This document shows positions 34,243 through 46,734 of a DNA stretch of 64,000 nucleotides, in pieces. Origin of the DNA: Caprella mutica (Eukaryota > Arthropoda > Malacostraca > Amphipoda > Caprellidae); assembly GCA_947561585.1 (NCBI GenBank), contig CANNZV010001466.1:1-64000 (forward strand), written 5' to 3'. The notes beneath the pieces were generated by a model, which was not told the DNA's origin, searched no databases, and was given only the letters and a program-made list of their open reading frames with translations. A program made the translations under genes and the position numbers. The first letter of the stretch is position 1. Each line of letters starts with the position of its first letter.

Positions 34243-36472
34243 TCTGTTTTGATTTTAGCTACACAGAACAATTTATTATAAAAAAAATCAATTATCTGGA
34301 GGAATATACAAATAGTATAAATATTAAAATGGTGAACAGCAATAACTAATTATAACAAAGAGGCTTAACTGTCAAAATAATAGAGAATCAACATAATAAT
34401 CGGAACCAATTTTATTATTGTGAAGTCAAAACTTAGTGCATCAACTTCATAATCTCATTCAGAGGGACTAACACAATGAAAACATCTCTGTTATTCTCTA
34501 ATCAACTACTGCAATTTATTTAGCCACCTCCAGAGCTTTAGAAATTGATGAAAATATAAGAATAAAGTTTTAAAAATCTACCAATATTATATTAGAGTCT
34601 GTATAGGCCCATGATGTCACTTTGGAATATTTTAAGAAAGCATAATATAAAGTCCTCAAATAATTTATTTTGTGAGCAAGGTAAACTGTTCAGACCTCAG
34701 TGACTATGTTTGGAATTTTCACTCCTGCAGCCCAGCTGTCATAGTTCAGTGTACTGTTGTCAATTCGATCAGTCAGAACAGTTTTTTAAAGACATTTTAA
34801 GATATTCTTTCAGCTCTCTGGTCAGAGTAATGACTGTAATACCATTTTTCTGATTTCTGTTAGTAATAAGATGGGTCTGTTTATTACCATTGTTCTTTGT
34901 TCTTTTAAAGGACGGCTTCAAGCACTTTAGATCTGGCTTGTGCATACGGTACCTATATCGCCAGACTGCAGGAACTGTTCAACTCTTCTCTAAGAAATTA
35001 TCTATTTTGGCTTTTGTTCTTAGTAAAATACATGTAAACAGATTAGGAAAATAAGGAATGTTTGCACAGAAAATGTTAAAAATGGCCCTTATTCTGCAGA
35101 CTGGGTATATCGCTATTTGCACGAACTGTTTCAATTTGTCTTTCCGTGTAATAATTATTGCATTATTAAATTACGTTTAGGTAGACCTATATAACAATAT
35201 TTAATATTTCTAAGTTCTAACTACAAGTGAACAAAACATATTATATATAGATAATAAAATCATTAGATTGTTATTTAACTTAATTGATAAGAAGTTAAGA
35301 ACATGGGAAACTAAATCTAACAGTGAGCCAGGTAAAAAAGCATGTCCAAACTCGTTAATTTCAATAATTTGGAGAGAATTTATGATATTTGATCATTTTG
35401 GTCCTTTGGAGAGAAAATCGGTGATTTTTGGAGAAAGCTGAACAGACAAATCGAGAGTTTATGAGCCATACTATTTTGCTTGGACAGTGAGAAAACTGAT
35501 AATCTAATTTTAAATAATACTACAATTTATATACCTATTGAACATACAAATATTCCTACAATAAATTGATATATCTAACACAAAAAGAAAAAGGCAACAG
35601 GCTGCCAGTGCCAGTCTGAAAAATACCGCAGGACTGATGATTAATCCTGCGCGGCTTCGCCCATTGCCGGCTAAGTCCTATTTAATTTCTATGTTACCAT
35701 TTTATTTGCTGAGCTCAAGGCCAAATTGAAGTAAATTCCAATCTCTGTAAAAAATCCCGAGTCTGTGGTCAGACTGCAGGAACTGGTAAAGTGTTCTCCA
35801 AGAAATCCTCTATTTTAGCTTCTGTTCTCAATAAAAATACATGTAAATATAGGAGGAAATTAAGGATTGTTTCTTATTTTTTTTTCAGACTGTACAGGCT
35901 GACTGGCTGAGTAACAGCTAACATTCTTTTAATTTAATTATCCAGGTAAATAAGGTAATGAAGCATGTCCAAACTTGCCATTGGCCCATTTTAATAGCAA
36001 GTTTGTGGCAGTTATTTTGAGCCTTTCAATTACAAATGGGGAGAATTATCTATTTTTCTCCTATGCTACAATGTCATTTTGGAGAGAATTTATGATAATT
36101 TTGGATAGAAATTTTGTGATTTTTGGAGAGAGCTGGAGAGACAAATGGAGAGATTGGTTAGGATTACTGATTTAAGTCAGATTACAATTTACAAATCACT
36201 ACATGTTTACGGGATACGGAAGCACTGAGAACAGAAGCAAAAATAGAGGACTTCTTAGAAACAATTTACCAGTTCGACAGTTCCTCCAGTCTGGCACTAC
36301 AGAAGCTAACTAAAGAATCACTGAAACCATATTTCAGAGGCTGGAAAATTGTACGCCAATTCTTGAGTCAATATTTGACAAAAATTCTGAGCCAAGCCAA
36401 TTTGACTCATTTTTGAAGATTTCAAGCAGAAATTAACATGGGAACATAGGAATTAATTCAAAACTTTAAGTC
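34243..36472. other. Upstream of Rassf: dispersed repeat fragments
   Basis: After some 400 bp of AT-rich sequence that may hold the Rassf promoter, fragments of one repeat family appear. The motifs are ctccaagaaatcctctattt with ggaactg before it (34970, 35790, inverted at 36240) and ttggagagaatttatga (35370, 36085). Related copies lie at 40150, 40330 and 41370. No protein is encoded and the family is not identified. Confidence 0.55.
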
Positions 36473-36911
36473 AATTAGACGGCCCAGTTGCGAAATACGA
36501 CTCCCTTCAATGGATAATAAGGGTTTTTGTGTGTTTTTAATGATGGCTGTCATGAAATACGACACCTTCCAAATATGAAAATTATATACGACTCCTCAAT
36601 CTTAAAATGTGATATTTTGGTGATTGAAAAGAGATGGCTGTCACGAAACACGACTCCTCATGTTATACAAAACGTAAGACCAACCTAACCTATCTTCAAT
36701 TGATAAGCAAAAAGCCTTTCTATGTTTAAACCATTCAATTTAAGTACAACTTATTAAACCTTATAATACAATGAAATATCATTTATTAAACTTTTTCAGT
36801 AATTGGCTTCCTTCTTGGAAATCTTAGTAAATTTATGAAGTGAAGAGCGAGTGAGACCATCGAAATGAAACCATCGAAATTGCTACTTCGTCTCTCTACT
36901 CGGACCCACTG

Positions 36912-39073
36912 TTGTCTCCCAGTTTATCTTCATGTTTCTTCAAGCAGTTACTTGAGCTTGCTGTTAAGAATGTCCTCTTCCTTTTCAATGGTAAGTTATT
37001 TTCCCAATTTGATGGTGTAGGTATGGGAAATCCGCTTGGTCCCACTCTTGCGAATGTCTTTTTATGTTTTCATGAACAACGTTGGCTAGATGATTGCCCC
37101 TTAGAATTTAAACCTAAATTTTATCGTAGATATGTAGATGATATCTTCCTACTGTTTTCTGATCATTCTCATATTAATCTATTTCATAACTATTTGAACA
37201 CGAAGCATTCTAATATTAAATTCACTTTGGACATGGAGAAAAATAACTGCCTAAATTTTTTAGATGTAGACATTAATCGTATTGATAATAGTTTTACCAC
37301 TAAAGTTTATCGTAAAAAGACATTCACAGGATTGGGATTAAGATTTGATTCTTTCATACCGACATCTTACAAAGTTAATTTAATTACTTGTCTTGTTCAT
37401 AGAACGTATGCGATTTGCTCGAATTATATAGATTTTGATGCCGAATTATCACACTTGCGTAATTTTTTCTCTGGTAATCGTTATCCTCAAAATTTATTTG
37501 ATATATTTGTCTCTAAATTCTTAAATTCAGTTCATACTCCACTTAAACCTAAATTAACTGTTCCTAAATTTGACATTTTCGTATCCCTTCCTTATTTGGG
37601 TGATTCAAGCATTAAATGTAAACAAGAACTTAACTCATTACTTAACAAATTTTACCCCCAAATTAAACTAAATTTTGTTTTCAAAAATGAAACCACTATT
37701 GGTTCATTTTTCCCTTATAAAGATAAAATCCCACCTTTACTGTCATCTGGTCTCATTTATAAATACTCATGTGGACAGTGCCAGTCCACTTACATTGGTG
37801 AGACCATGATGCAGTTAAAGGTGAGAATTTTTCAGCATAAGGGAATATCCTTTAGAACTAATAACCCCTATAGCTCCCCACCTTTCAGTTCAATTCGTAA
37901 TCATTCTTTAAGGGCCGTACACACGTAGGGTTTTTTTCAGTCTTTCCACCAGACTTTTTTCTCCACTTTTCCACCAGACTTTTGATTCAAAAGTCAGAAG
38001 CATCCACACGTGGATTGACTTTTGAATCTCGTGGATTTACATGTGCAATTAACTACTCATATCGGCGAGATAAGCTCTTAGCTCTCCACATTTTTTAAAC
38101 TAGGTACCTAACTAACCTAGGTTATAGGTAATTAGTAACTATTAACTACTTTGGATAGTTAAAATTACTAATTACCTGGGTTAGATATTTACTAATTATA
38201 TAGGTTAGTTACTTCTACCTAGATTTATTAATTAGCAATTACTAAAGAACTACCTACCTAGATTACTAATAGACTAGTTAGTTACTAATTAACTTGGTTT
38301 GGAAATTTTTATAAAGTTTATTACAATAATTAGTTATAAACTAACAGAGATTATTTTCATTCAATTTGATTTAATGATTAACCTAACCCACTCAACAAAT
38401 GTAATTTAGCTATTATATAAAGCTTAGGTAAAAGTATTAATACGTAGGTACCATATATGTATTGCCGATTGGGTTATAATAAAAAAAATAAAGGCATTGG
38501 CTTATAGGTAATATGTTGAAATGAATAAAATAAAGATAGTGATGTGTTATTTTACTAAAATATATTATAGGTACTAAAAAAAGTTTTAAGAAACATTACT
38601 AGCTACTATCAATTTTACTGGCAGTCTTTAATAAAAAGATGAAATTTCTTTACCTCAAAGGTAAAGAAATGAAAGGAGCAAAGATTGGCTAAAAATGAAC
38701 ACCAATCCTGTTATTACAGTATATTTTATGAGTTGACAGTAGCTATATGAAGATTTCCAAAATTGCATCTCTTGATTGGGGGAAAATAATAGAACATGTA
38801 GGTTGTTGAAAAGTCTCGGACTTTCGGTGCAAAATTTAAGTCTCGTGGAAAAAGTGGGAGGAGCTTAGCAAAAAGTCCGGTGGAAAGACTGAAAAAACCC
38901 TACGTGTGTACGGCCCTTTAGATAATAATCACCCAATTAAGGAAGAAAATATCAAAATTTTGCAAACTACAAACCAGTGTGATATTCGTTTATTAGAATC
39001 TATATACATTCATAAACAGTCTCCATCGCTCAATGAACAAGCAAGTTCATTTAACTTAGCTATTTTGGGTTAA
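36912..39073 (+). pseudogene. Penelope-like element: reverse transcriptase plus GIY-YIG endonuclease, interrupted
   Basis: The frame runs 36912-37910, is broken by an inserted MITE, and resumes in the same frame from 38921 to the stop at 39073. It encodes RT motifs GMGNPLGPTLANVFL and FYRRYVDDIFLLF, then a cysteine-bearing GIY-YIG segment (YKYSCGQCQSTYIGET, R...QH), the endonuclease typical of Penelope-like retroelements. It is truncated at the 5' end (the N-terminal RT part is missing). Inverted copies of tgaagtgaagagcgagtgag flank it (about 36837 and 39280), and direct copies of cttataatacaat lie outside (36759, 39309), as expected from the complex ends of these elements. Confidence 0.88.
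37911..38917. mobile_element. Harbinger-like MITE inserted in the Penelope gene, 1007 bp
   Basis: Perfect terminal inverted repeats begin agggccgtacacacgtaggg and extend through ttttttcagtctttccacc. The target duplication TTA is at 37908-37910 and 38918-38920. TWA duplications and G-rich ends are typical of PIF/Harbinger elements. It has no transposase. Removing it together with one TTA restores the host reading frame exactly. Confidence 0.9.
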
Positions 39074-39732
39074 TAACTTATTATTTTCTATGATTTTTCC
39101 TTTTTCTTTATTATTTGTGAATTAGTTAGGTGACTTTATTAATATAGGTATCCATAATACTTCTTATTTCTACTTAATTTGTTTAAAATTAGTCAAAATT
39201 AGGATATTGATAATGAATATTGAATTATTCGAAAGCTCTAGAAAAATAAAAGGATGGAAACTTTTTTTGTCGTCTCACTCGCTCTTCACTTCATAAATTT
39301 ATTAAACTTTATAATACAATTAAATATTCTTTGTCAAATGTTTGAAGCAAACACATAAATAAGTTGGTATAGTTTGTCGTAACTATGATACAAAAATTTG
39401 CTACTATATTTATTCTAATTATAATTGAATTCAAATTATTTCATAACTAATACTTGAATATAAATTAAGAGGAGTCTGATTGTTTTAATATCATCTCTAT
39501 ATAGCTGTCATGGAAAGCGACTCCCCTGAATTTCTCCCCGTAGAAATACTGAAGAGATACGATTTAATTACCATGAGAGGAGTCGGATCGAATTTAGTTG
39601 TATTTCAAGGGAGTCGTGTTTTGTGACAGCCATCTCTTTCCAAACACCAAAATATCATATTTTAAGATCGAGGAGTCGGATAGAATTTTTGTATTTTAAA
39701 GGAGTCGTATTTCGCAACTGGGCCAATTAGAC

Positions 39733-40492
39733 ATATCTGAGTTTTGACCTTTTGAAATCTAAGCCAATTAATTGGCTTTAACTGACATACTCTGTAACAT
39801 GGCACTGAAACAGGCTGAAATGGAAGCAAACATGGATATTAGCCGCCCATTAGGGTATTATAATATTAAATTAATAATATATTTATCATTTGATTATTTC
39901 AAATGATCAGCCCAGATTGCAGGCCAGACTGCAAAGCATGACTAATCAGTCTCCAGACATTAAATTTTTGGGGCAATTTGTCTCCAAAGATTTTCCAATT
40001 TCTCTCCAAATTGACCAAAAATCTCTCCAATAGTACATGTAAACATAGGGATAAATTAGAAAATTGTACCGGATAATTCAGGAGACTAATTTCAAGGCCT
40101 TAACAGTCGCCGGATAAATTTCATGCATCTTTTGCAGACTGGATTGCAGAAACTAGTAAACTGTTCTCCAAGAAATACTCTATTTTGGCTTCGGTTCTCA
40201 GTAAAATACATGAAAATATAGAAGGAAATTAAGGATTAATCGCACAGAAAATGGTAAAAATGTCCCATATTCCTGCAGACTGGTAATCAGCCAGCCAAGT
40301 AAAATAGTATGGCTCATAAACTCTCCAAAATGATCAAATTATCATAAATTCTCTCCAAAATAACAGCATAGGAGAAAATTATGGGGAGGGAAAAACTGTC
40401 AATAACTCACCAATAAAATGGCGAGTTTGCCAGTGTGAAGAATATGGGACATTTTTAACATTTTCTGTGTGAACAATCCTTAATTTACTCGG
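39733..40492. other. Dispersed repeat fragments
   Basis: Continues the unidentified family seen upstream of Rassf (aagaaatactctattttggct, and the inverted tctctccaaaataacagca). No gene. Confidence 0.5.
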
Positions 40493-40494
40493 TA

Positions 40495-41728
40495 AACTCC
40501 TAGTTTAGTTGACCCTTGGATAGGATCAACTAAACTAGGAAGCGGGTATATAATATAAAGGGTTATTAATATTTAAATCATATTTTACTTATATTTATTG
40601 AGATTAAGGATTCTTATTTACAAAATTTGGGAAATTTACCTTCAGTTGTCATTTTCCCATAGAGTTCTGATAACAATAACAATAACTTTATTGAAATCTT
40701 TAAACATGTACATTGGGAATATATTAACAATTTTTTATCATTTTACAGAATTTTCACGTGTTAATTAAGGAATCAAGCCCATATTAGACCACATTTGATC
40801 TTTTGGGCAACTAAAAAAAAAAAAAAAAAAAATCTAAACACATAATTTTTACTTACTTACCTACAGAAAAATATTAAATAATACAAAGGACTACTTACTA
40901 TAATACAAAGAACTATTTAACAAATATACAAAGGATTACATACTATGAAAAAAAGAAAAATTAAAACTAGAGTACATCAAAATCACAATAGCTATCTATG
41001 AAATGTTGTTTGAGTTTATTTGTGAATGGATAAACTACTCTAGAGAGAGGAAGTATTGCAGCAATTGCAGGACGCTAAGGAAGACGATGTAAAACCTTAT
41101 TTTGTTTCAGTTATATCATTTCTACAGTAAACTGACGCCAGATTGCCAGTCACGACTCACGTGACCCAAAAATAAAGATTTTGGCGTCCTGCAAGACGCT
41201 ATATTATTTTTGGCCACTAACTCACCACTTGCAAGTTGCATTTTCCCCAAGTAATAAAGCATGTCCAAACTTGCCATTTTAATGGCGAGTTTGTGACAGT
41301 TATTTTGAGCCCTTCAATTGCAAATGGCAAGTTTTATCTATTTTTCTCCTATGCTACAATGTTATTTTGGAGAGAATTTATGAAAATTTGATCATTTTGG
41401 AGAGAATTTGTTGAATTTTGGAGAGAGCTGGAAACACAAATGGAGAGTTAATGAGACATACTATTTTACTTGGCATTTTCCCAAATCCCAATATGTTTCC
41501 ATAAGACATACTCTTGAATAGTTGATCGGTATTATAGATAGGTACACATCACATACAAATAATATTTTATTTTCATTAAAATTTCAATTGTAAAAATCAT
41601 AATAGTTATTTTACAACTGTCATAAAATAAAATAATTTGAACTTATTTTTTTATATAGGATTTATATACCCGCTTCCTAGTTTAGTTGACTCTATGTCCC
41701 TATCCAAGGGTCAACTAAACTAGGAGTT
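40495..41728. mobile_element. TA-flanked inverted-repeat element, 1234 bp
   Basis: Both ends read aactcctagtttagttgaccc inward, between TA dinucleotides at 40493-40494 and 41729-41730. Just inside, each end contains a second, inverted copy of tcaactaaactaggaa followed by gcgggtatataa, so each terminus is itself a hairpin. The middle contains a 22-A run (about 40809) and a fragment of the dispersed repeat family. There is no transposase. TA flanks suggest a Tc1/mariner-type mobiliser (inference). Confidence 0.75.
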
Positions 41729-42670
41729 TACCATTTCCTCCCCACTCTGTATTTGGTGCAAAAAATTCCACCAAACCTTTTCAAAAAGCTAAAAAAATCC
41801 ACCAGAAATTTCCAATTATTTGGCTGATTCAGCCTGATCCACCAACATTTTCCCAATTTATCCACTGAAAATTAATGGTAACATAAGAATAAATAGCTAA
41901 AAATCCACAGACTTTGCCAGAATATTAATTAAAGAAGGAAAAATTCCACCAACATATCTGTAGAGTTTACCATGAAATACAGACTCACTGTCAGACTGGA
42001 GATCAGGGACAGCCCTGGGGCCTGAGCCAGACAAGGAGCATGCAGGATGATGCAGAAAGCATGCAAGGGCCTGCCAAGGCAAGCTAGTTAAGCTGTTTAT
42101 TGCCAAATAATATTTAAATTAACATTTAATGAGCTTGATCAAGATAGAACTAAATTTTACAACCTGAAACGGAAAGAAATATGGGTGTTAGGAACTTTAA
42201 CTTAGGGTATTGTACACCGATTCATTAGGAAGGCTATTTATTGGCAAAAAATACTTGCATTAACATATAAAGAGCTTGATCTTCTTCTTCTTTTCAAATT
42301 TTGAGTGAATAAACCCACTCTAAAACTGTTGGAGTAACCGCTTGATTGCACCGTTTGGCCTGGGAAGTGGAAACTTCAGACGAAGAGCTTGCTCAAGGAA
42401 AATTTACTTATTTACAACCACAGTTGTGTTTACAACCTAGGTTCTCTACGATTATCGTAAACACGATTCCGGCTTTTAGAAACAATATAGTCAGGTTAAT
42501 TTTGAATTGGTTGGCGTTTTCCAAGCAATAGACGTGTGGTGTAGTGTGCAGCTCCCCGACTGAGATTGGTAATTACTTGTGTTGATGATTGATGATAATT
42601 TAGATATGAATGATTTGTTTTCTGAATTTATTTACGGGATATACCTAGGTTGTTAAGGATATTATTAGTA
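41729..42670. other. Intergenic sequence with a short direct repeat
   Basis: Two diverged direct copies of attaacatttaatgagcttga lie at about 42118 and 42255, each preceded by a tttattg-caaa stretch. No gene is supported; the short frames here lack recognisable features. Confidence 0.5.
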
Positions 42671-44003
42671 GGGGAGGGTGGTCATCAATGGGACACCGGG
42701 AACAATGGGACATGCTGAATAACTTTTTTATTTGAGGGTAATTTTTAACAAAATCTTAGTGGTAAATTAAGCATACTTCAGTGCATTCACTCGCATTGCA
42801 TTCAGCGGTTGGGGTGCAGTCAGCCCTGTGTAAAAGCAAAAACGTGTTTTAGGGGTGATAAAACTAAATATTTCGTACTTTGTTTCAATTGTTATAAATC
42901 TGTAAATTTAACATATAATGCTTACGGCATTTTTACATGATATTAAGTAATATGTAAAATATGATCATTTGAAAGGATTGCCTTTATACTTTTGTAGTTG
43001 AGCCGCTATACCCATATGTTTTCAAAATGGCATCATGGTGATCATTGGGACAGAAAATTTGGTTAACAATGGGACAGTGCCTTATTGTCAACCAAACTGT
43101 CTAGTTACTCCATATGAATCAATATATCTATTTTTTTGATACAATAACGTGAACTGTAGCTTCAGGGCTTCTTGTAGAAACAGAGCTTCCAGCTGAAGCG
43201 GGACTTTCGATCATGTTCAAGGGCTTTAGCAATCTGAGGTCATCACAAAGCACTGCATAGAGAACAAATTTCACTTATAAAAGAAAAAGACGCAGCATGA
43301 TTGCAACGGATACACCAGAGAAAGAAGAGCTTTTTGCTGGTGCCACTAAGGATAAGGCCTTCGAAATCACTTCATAAAGCATCTGACGTAGATGGCTTGT
43401 GAACTATTGTTCTTGGTCTGGTATATAACTCTTAATCTAACTGATCCATTCGTCTGAAGAACTCAAATCTCCACCGAAAATGTTGAAAATGAAGATTTAT
43501 GCACTTGTAGAATTTGAGGCGACTTCTAAAACGTATTCTGTTGGCCAAAAGCATGAAAAAGATAAATACGAAATGTTGATGTTAGGCGAAGATTCAAGTG
43601 CAATGAGCTTAATTTTCCAAATGTTCCTGACATGGCTTCGGTGAAGTTAGAGGACATTAAACTGATATTATATGAACTAACTAAGTGTGGGACAACATAA
43701 AGAGATAATTCGAACTTGAAATTTTACCAAAACCTCAACAATATACAAGTTTGATAAACTGTACCATCGTTCACCAGGGCATGTCCCATTGTTCACCAGC
43801 GCTGTTAAACAATGGGACAATTTTTTTGGTTTTTCATTTAATTTTTTTCTAGTCAACAGAATATGTGATAGCATTCGAGTTGGTTTCATTTTATATAGGA
43901 ATATCTATATTACATATGGATTTTTTATTTTTCATATTATGCCCATAGTAAATGAAATATCAATCTTTCTGTGTTTTTTGTCCCATTGATGACCACCCTC
44001 CCC
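42671..44003. mobile_element. pogo-like DNA transposon remnant, 1333 bp
   Basis: Perfect terminal inverted repeats start ggggagggtggtcatcaatg and continue gga ca, flanked by TA (42669-42670, 44004-44005). Copies of caatgggaca recur inside both ends. A decayed coding stretch at about 43480-43680 reads LVEFEATSKTYSVGQ in one frame and FPNVPDMASV in another. These resemble the C-terminal part of pogo-type transposases; the frame is broken by stops and shifts. Confidence 0.75.
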
Positions 44004-44005
44004 TA

Positions 44006-45258
44006 GGTAGTTGATTACGTTAAATTGTTAATGATTGATTGACAGATTATTGGTTCATTTAGACTTAGTTAGTTGGTATGTTATGAACGATTAATTGTGA
44101 AATAGGTAGTTACTACTGTTGTGAAATAGGTAGTTACTATTGTTCTGAAATAGGTAGTTTTTGTTGATCATTGTTTGCCTATTAGTGGTTAGGTAGGTAG
44201 TCCTAGTGTATTTCTATGGGTAGGTAATTAATTTAAGTTAGTGAGTAATAGAATAATAGGGAGATAGATAGAGTATTTGGGACTACTAAGCTGATTGCTG
44301 CTTAGTTAGGTAGGTATACTAATTCGAGAAAAGTTAGGAAGACGGCCTTAGCCAATCAGATCTTAGTAGGCTGCTTGGGCTCCTCCTCCTCTGTTATTCA
44401 CTGTTTGTTATTTTGTTCACCCATTTTTGGCTTTTTCTGGCTGACTCTAGCTTCTACGGGGAGAATTAATCTTGATACATTGGCATTGAATTGTGTATTG
44501 CTCTGTAGTTGGTAGTTGATTGTAGGCTTGAACACAACAGGATCCTACATTTCAGTGTGCCCAATCCTTGTATCTATAAGTCCAGACTGTCCAGTCATAG
44601 GTGCCTTACACTACTGAGTTACTCGAATACCTCCACTTTCTGACTTCCGGTTCAGACATATACCACGTAGACTTCAGGCAAACAGTTCAGAGGAGAAAAT
44701 ATTACACCCTAGCGGAATAATATACCCTAGCGGCGTGTCGTGTGTACAAGGTGTGTGAGTAGCAGCTGACCTCTTCCTTGATTAATAGTCTCGGGTTCCA
44801 GCGTCGCTGCGCCTTGTACCACAAAATCGCTGCTAGCACAGTTCTTGAGGTGTACCGGGCTGAAGCAAAGTCCCATAGACTTGTCACTGACAGTCCTATC
44901 TGTGCCCGGTATCACAAACCACTCAAAGCTGTGGTTGGTGACTGGACAGGTACAAGCTACCTGGAGTCTTATTCCTGAACTGTAGTGGGCCCCTGAACTT
45001 CGAGCTGCCGGAAGTTGTTTGGTCAATTGTGGAGGGGAGTACTCGTAGTTTTTGATGCCTGTGTGTCTGTTCTGGCTTGAACATTGTGGGACCTGTTCTG
45101 TTTTGGTGAAGGCAGTTAGTAAAGTCCTCCTTCAGGTGCTGGCCTCAGTGTTTTCGCTTTATCAGTACAAGACCAATTTTGATAGTTTTAGCTCCCCTGA
45201 ATGCGAAAAGTTAGTTGGAGGTAGTTACACTGGGTGGTTTTGAGTTAATTTTTGAAAA
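44006..45258 (+). other. Flank and probable 5' UTR of the two-ORF LINE
   Basis: The first 400 bp carry short repeats (gaaataggtagttac three times near 44100-44160). From about 44450 the sequence is less AT-rich and could be the LINE leader. The 5' end of the element cannot be fixed without another copy. Confidence 0.4.
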
Positions 45259-46710
45259 ATGAAAACGATGAGGAGCCCTAGCAAAGCGGCTGGGTCTGAG
45301 CGGCAAAAGGTGACGGAAGGGATAGGTTGGAAGGTTTCTTTTAAGATAAGTGGTTCAAAAGATGAAGTAGGGAAAGAGTCAAAAGAGGAAGAGTTAGGCA
45401 AGGTATGGGAAAACAAAGATAAGGAACTCTGTGAAGGATGTTTAAGTAGGGTAGATACGGGGCAAATGGGATTGGAATGTGGTGGATGTAGCAGATGGTA
45501 TCATGCCAAATGTGAAAATGTTTCTAAGAAAGATTATGAAATGATTTGTAAGGTTGAGCATAAGGTAAATTGGCACTGTGGCAAGTGTGGAGATATTCTA
45601 CCTATGGTATTAAAAGAAAACAAGAGACTCCAAAAGGAGCTAAGTGAAGTAAAGCAGGAGATATGTGAAATGAAAGAGAAGTTGCAAGATGTCGAAATGG
45701 GTATAAAAGCTAAGGTGGAAAAGTGTATAGAAGAAATAGAAGATACCAGGAAAGAGCAAGCAAGACTGAAGGAGGAAATGGAAATAGAGGTGAGTCAAAA
45801 TCTTGGTAAGTTGAGTAAAAAGATAGAAGAGAGTAGCTGGCAAACTAGGAAGGAGATTGATGGGAAATTAGAAACCAAAGTTAGGGAAATTAAACAGGAT
45901 AAGAGTGGAAGTGAGGATAGTAAGAGGGGTATAGCCAGTCTAAGGGAAGAGTTAGAGATAATTAAGGAAGGGTATAGTAAGGGCCCAGTAGATGCTGGTG
46001 GAGATAGCAGAATGGTTAGAGACATGCAGGAGCAAGTAGAGCAACTAGAGAAGGATAGGAGGAAGAAAAATGTTATGATATTTAATTTGAAAGAATCTGG
46101 GAAAACTGACCCGAAAGGAAGAAATGAAGATGATGAGAGAATGTGCCAGGAATTGTTCGGAAAGTTGGGTATGGAGGATGTAGGTATTGAAACTCTGGTT
46201 AGACTGGGTAAAGCAGCACCTAATAGAGCTAGGCCACTTCTCATTAAGTTGAACCAGGTTAGGGACATTAGGATAATAATGCAGGCAAAGAGTAGGTTAA
46301 AGCAACTAGATGGATTTGGTAATGTCTATATTGAAAGGGATTTAACTGTGGTAGAGAGGGAACAAAATAAGAAGTTGAGAAGTGAACTATACGAAAAGCG
46401 GGATGAAGGGAAAGGATGGTTCATTATTAGAGGGAGAAAGGTTGTAGAGGTAGAGGGATCAATGGGAGAGATGAGTAGTAGTGAAGGTAGGTTTGGTCAT
46501 GCAGGTAGGGGAGTAGGTCAGAGGTGGAGCGGTCAGGGAGGTGGATCTAATCAGTTGCAGAGAGGTGGTCAGTCGCAGAGAGGTGGTCAGTCGCAGAGAG
46601 GTGGACCTGGTCAGTCGCAACAGACTACCAGTGGAGTGGTGGGAGAGACCAACCAGCAGAGCAGTGGAGATGTCACACAGAGGGTTCAGGAGGGTGTTGT
46701 TAGCAACTGA
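45259..46710 (+). CDS. LINE ORF1: PHD finger, coiled coil, L1-type RRM/CTD
   Basis: 483 residues, intact. Residues 58-110 form a PHD-type zinc finger (LCEGC, LECGGCSRWYHAKC, NWHCGKC). Residues about 115-265 are a long Lys/Glu-rich coiled coil. Residues about 270-405 (RKKNVMIFNLKESGK, TLVRLGKAAPNRARPLLIKL) match the RRM-like and C-terminal domains of L1-type ORF1 proteins, which bind the element RNA as trimers. The tail is Gln/Gly/Ser-rich with three RGGQSQ repeats. It ends in TGA at 46708-46710, in the same frame as ORF2. Confidence 0.88.
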   Translation: MKTMRSPSKAAGSERQKVTEGIGWKVSFKISGSKDEVGKESKEEELGKVWENKDKELCEGCLSRVDTGQMGLECGGCSRWYHAKCENVSKKDYEMICKVEHKVNWHCGKCGDILPMVLKENKRLQKELSEVKQEICEMKEKLQDVEMGIKAKVEKCIEEIEDTRKEQARLKEEMEIEVSQNLGKLSKKIEESSWQTRKEIDGKLETKVREIKQDKSGSEDSKRGIASLREELEIIKEGYSKGPVDAGGDSRMVRDMQEQVEQLEKDRRKKNVMIFNLKESGKTDPKGRNEDDERMCQELFGKLGMEDVGIETLVRLGKAAPNRARPLLIKLNQVRDIRIIMQAKSRLKQLDGFGNVYIERDLTVVEREQNKKLRSELYEKRDEGKGWFIIRGRKVVEVEGSMGEMSSSEGRFGHAGRGVGQRWSGQGGGSNQLQRGGQSQRGGQSQRGGPGQSQQTTSGVVGETNQQSSGDVTQRVQEGVVSN

Positions 46711-46734
46711 AGGCAGCCAGAGGGAAAGAAAACT

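Larger units (their letters stand above)
36481..39724. mobile_element. Long-TIR DNA element with 8-bp target duplication, containing nested elements
   Basis: Terminal inverted repeats begin ggcccagttgcgaaatacga on both sides and continue for about 200 bp (shared ttaaaatatgatattttggtg, gagatggctgtca, acgactcct). They are flanked by the direct repeat AATTAGAC at 36473-36480 and 39725-39732. An 8-bp duplication is seen with hAT, P and Merlin-type elements; the termini do not let me choose. The interior holds no recognisable transposase, only a Penelope-like gene that itself holds a Harbinger-like MITE. Confidence 0.85.

Noticed and set aside
44702..45243. Short ORFs before LINE ORF1 as an extra gene
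   Set aside because: No domain or conserved start. They more likely lie in the LINE leader.
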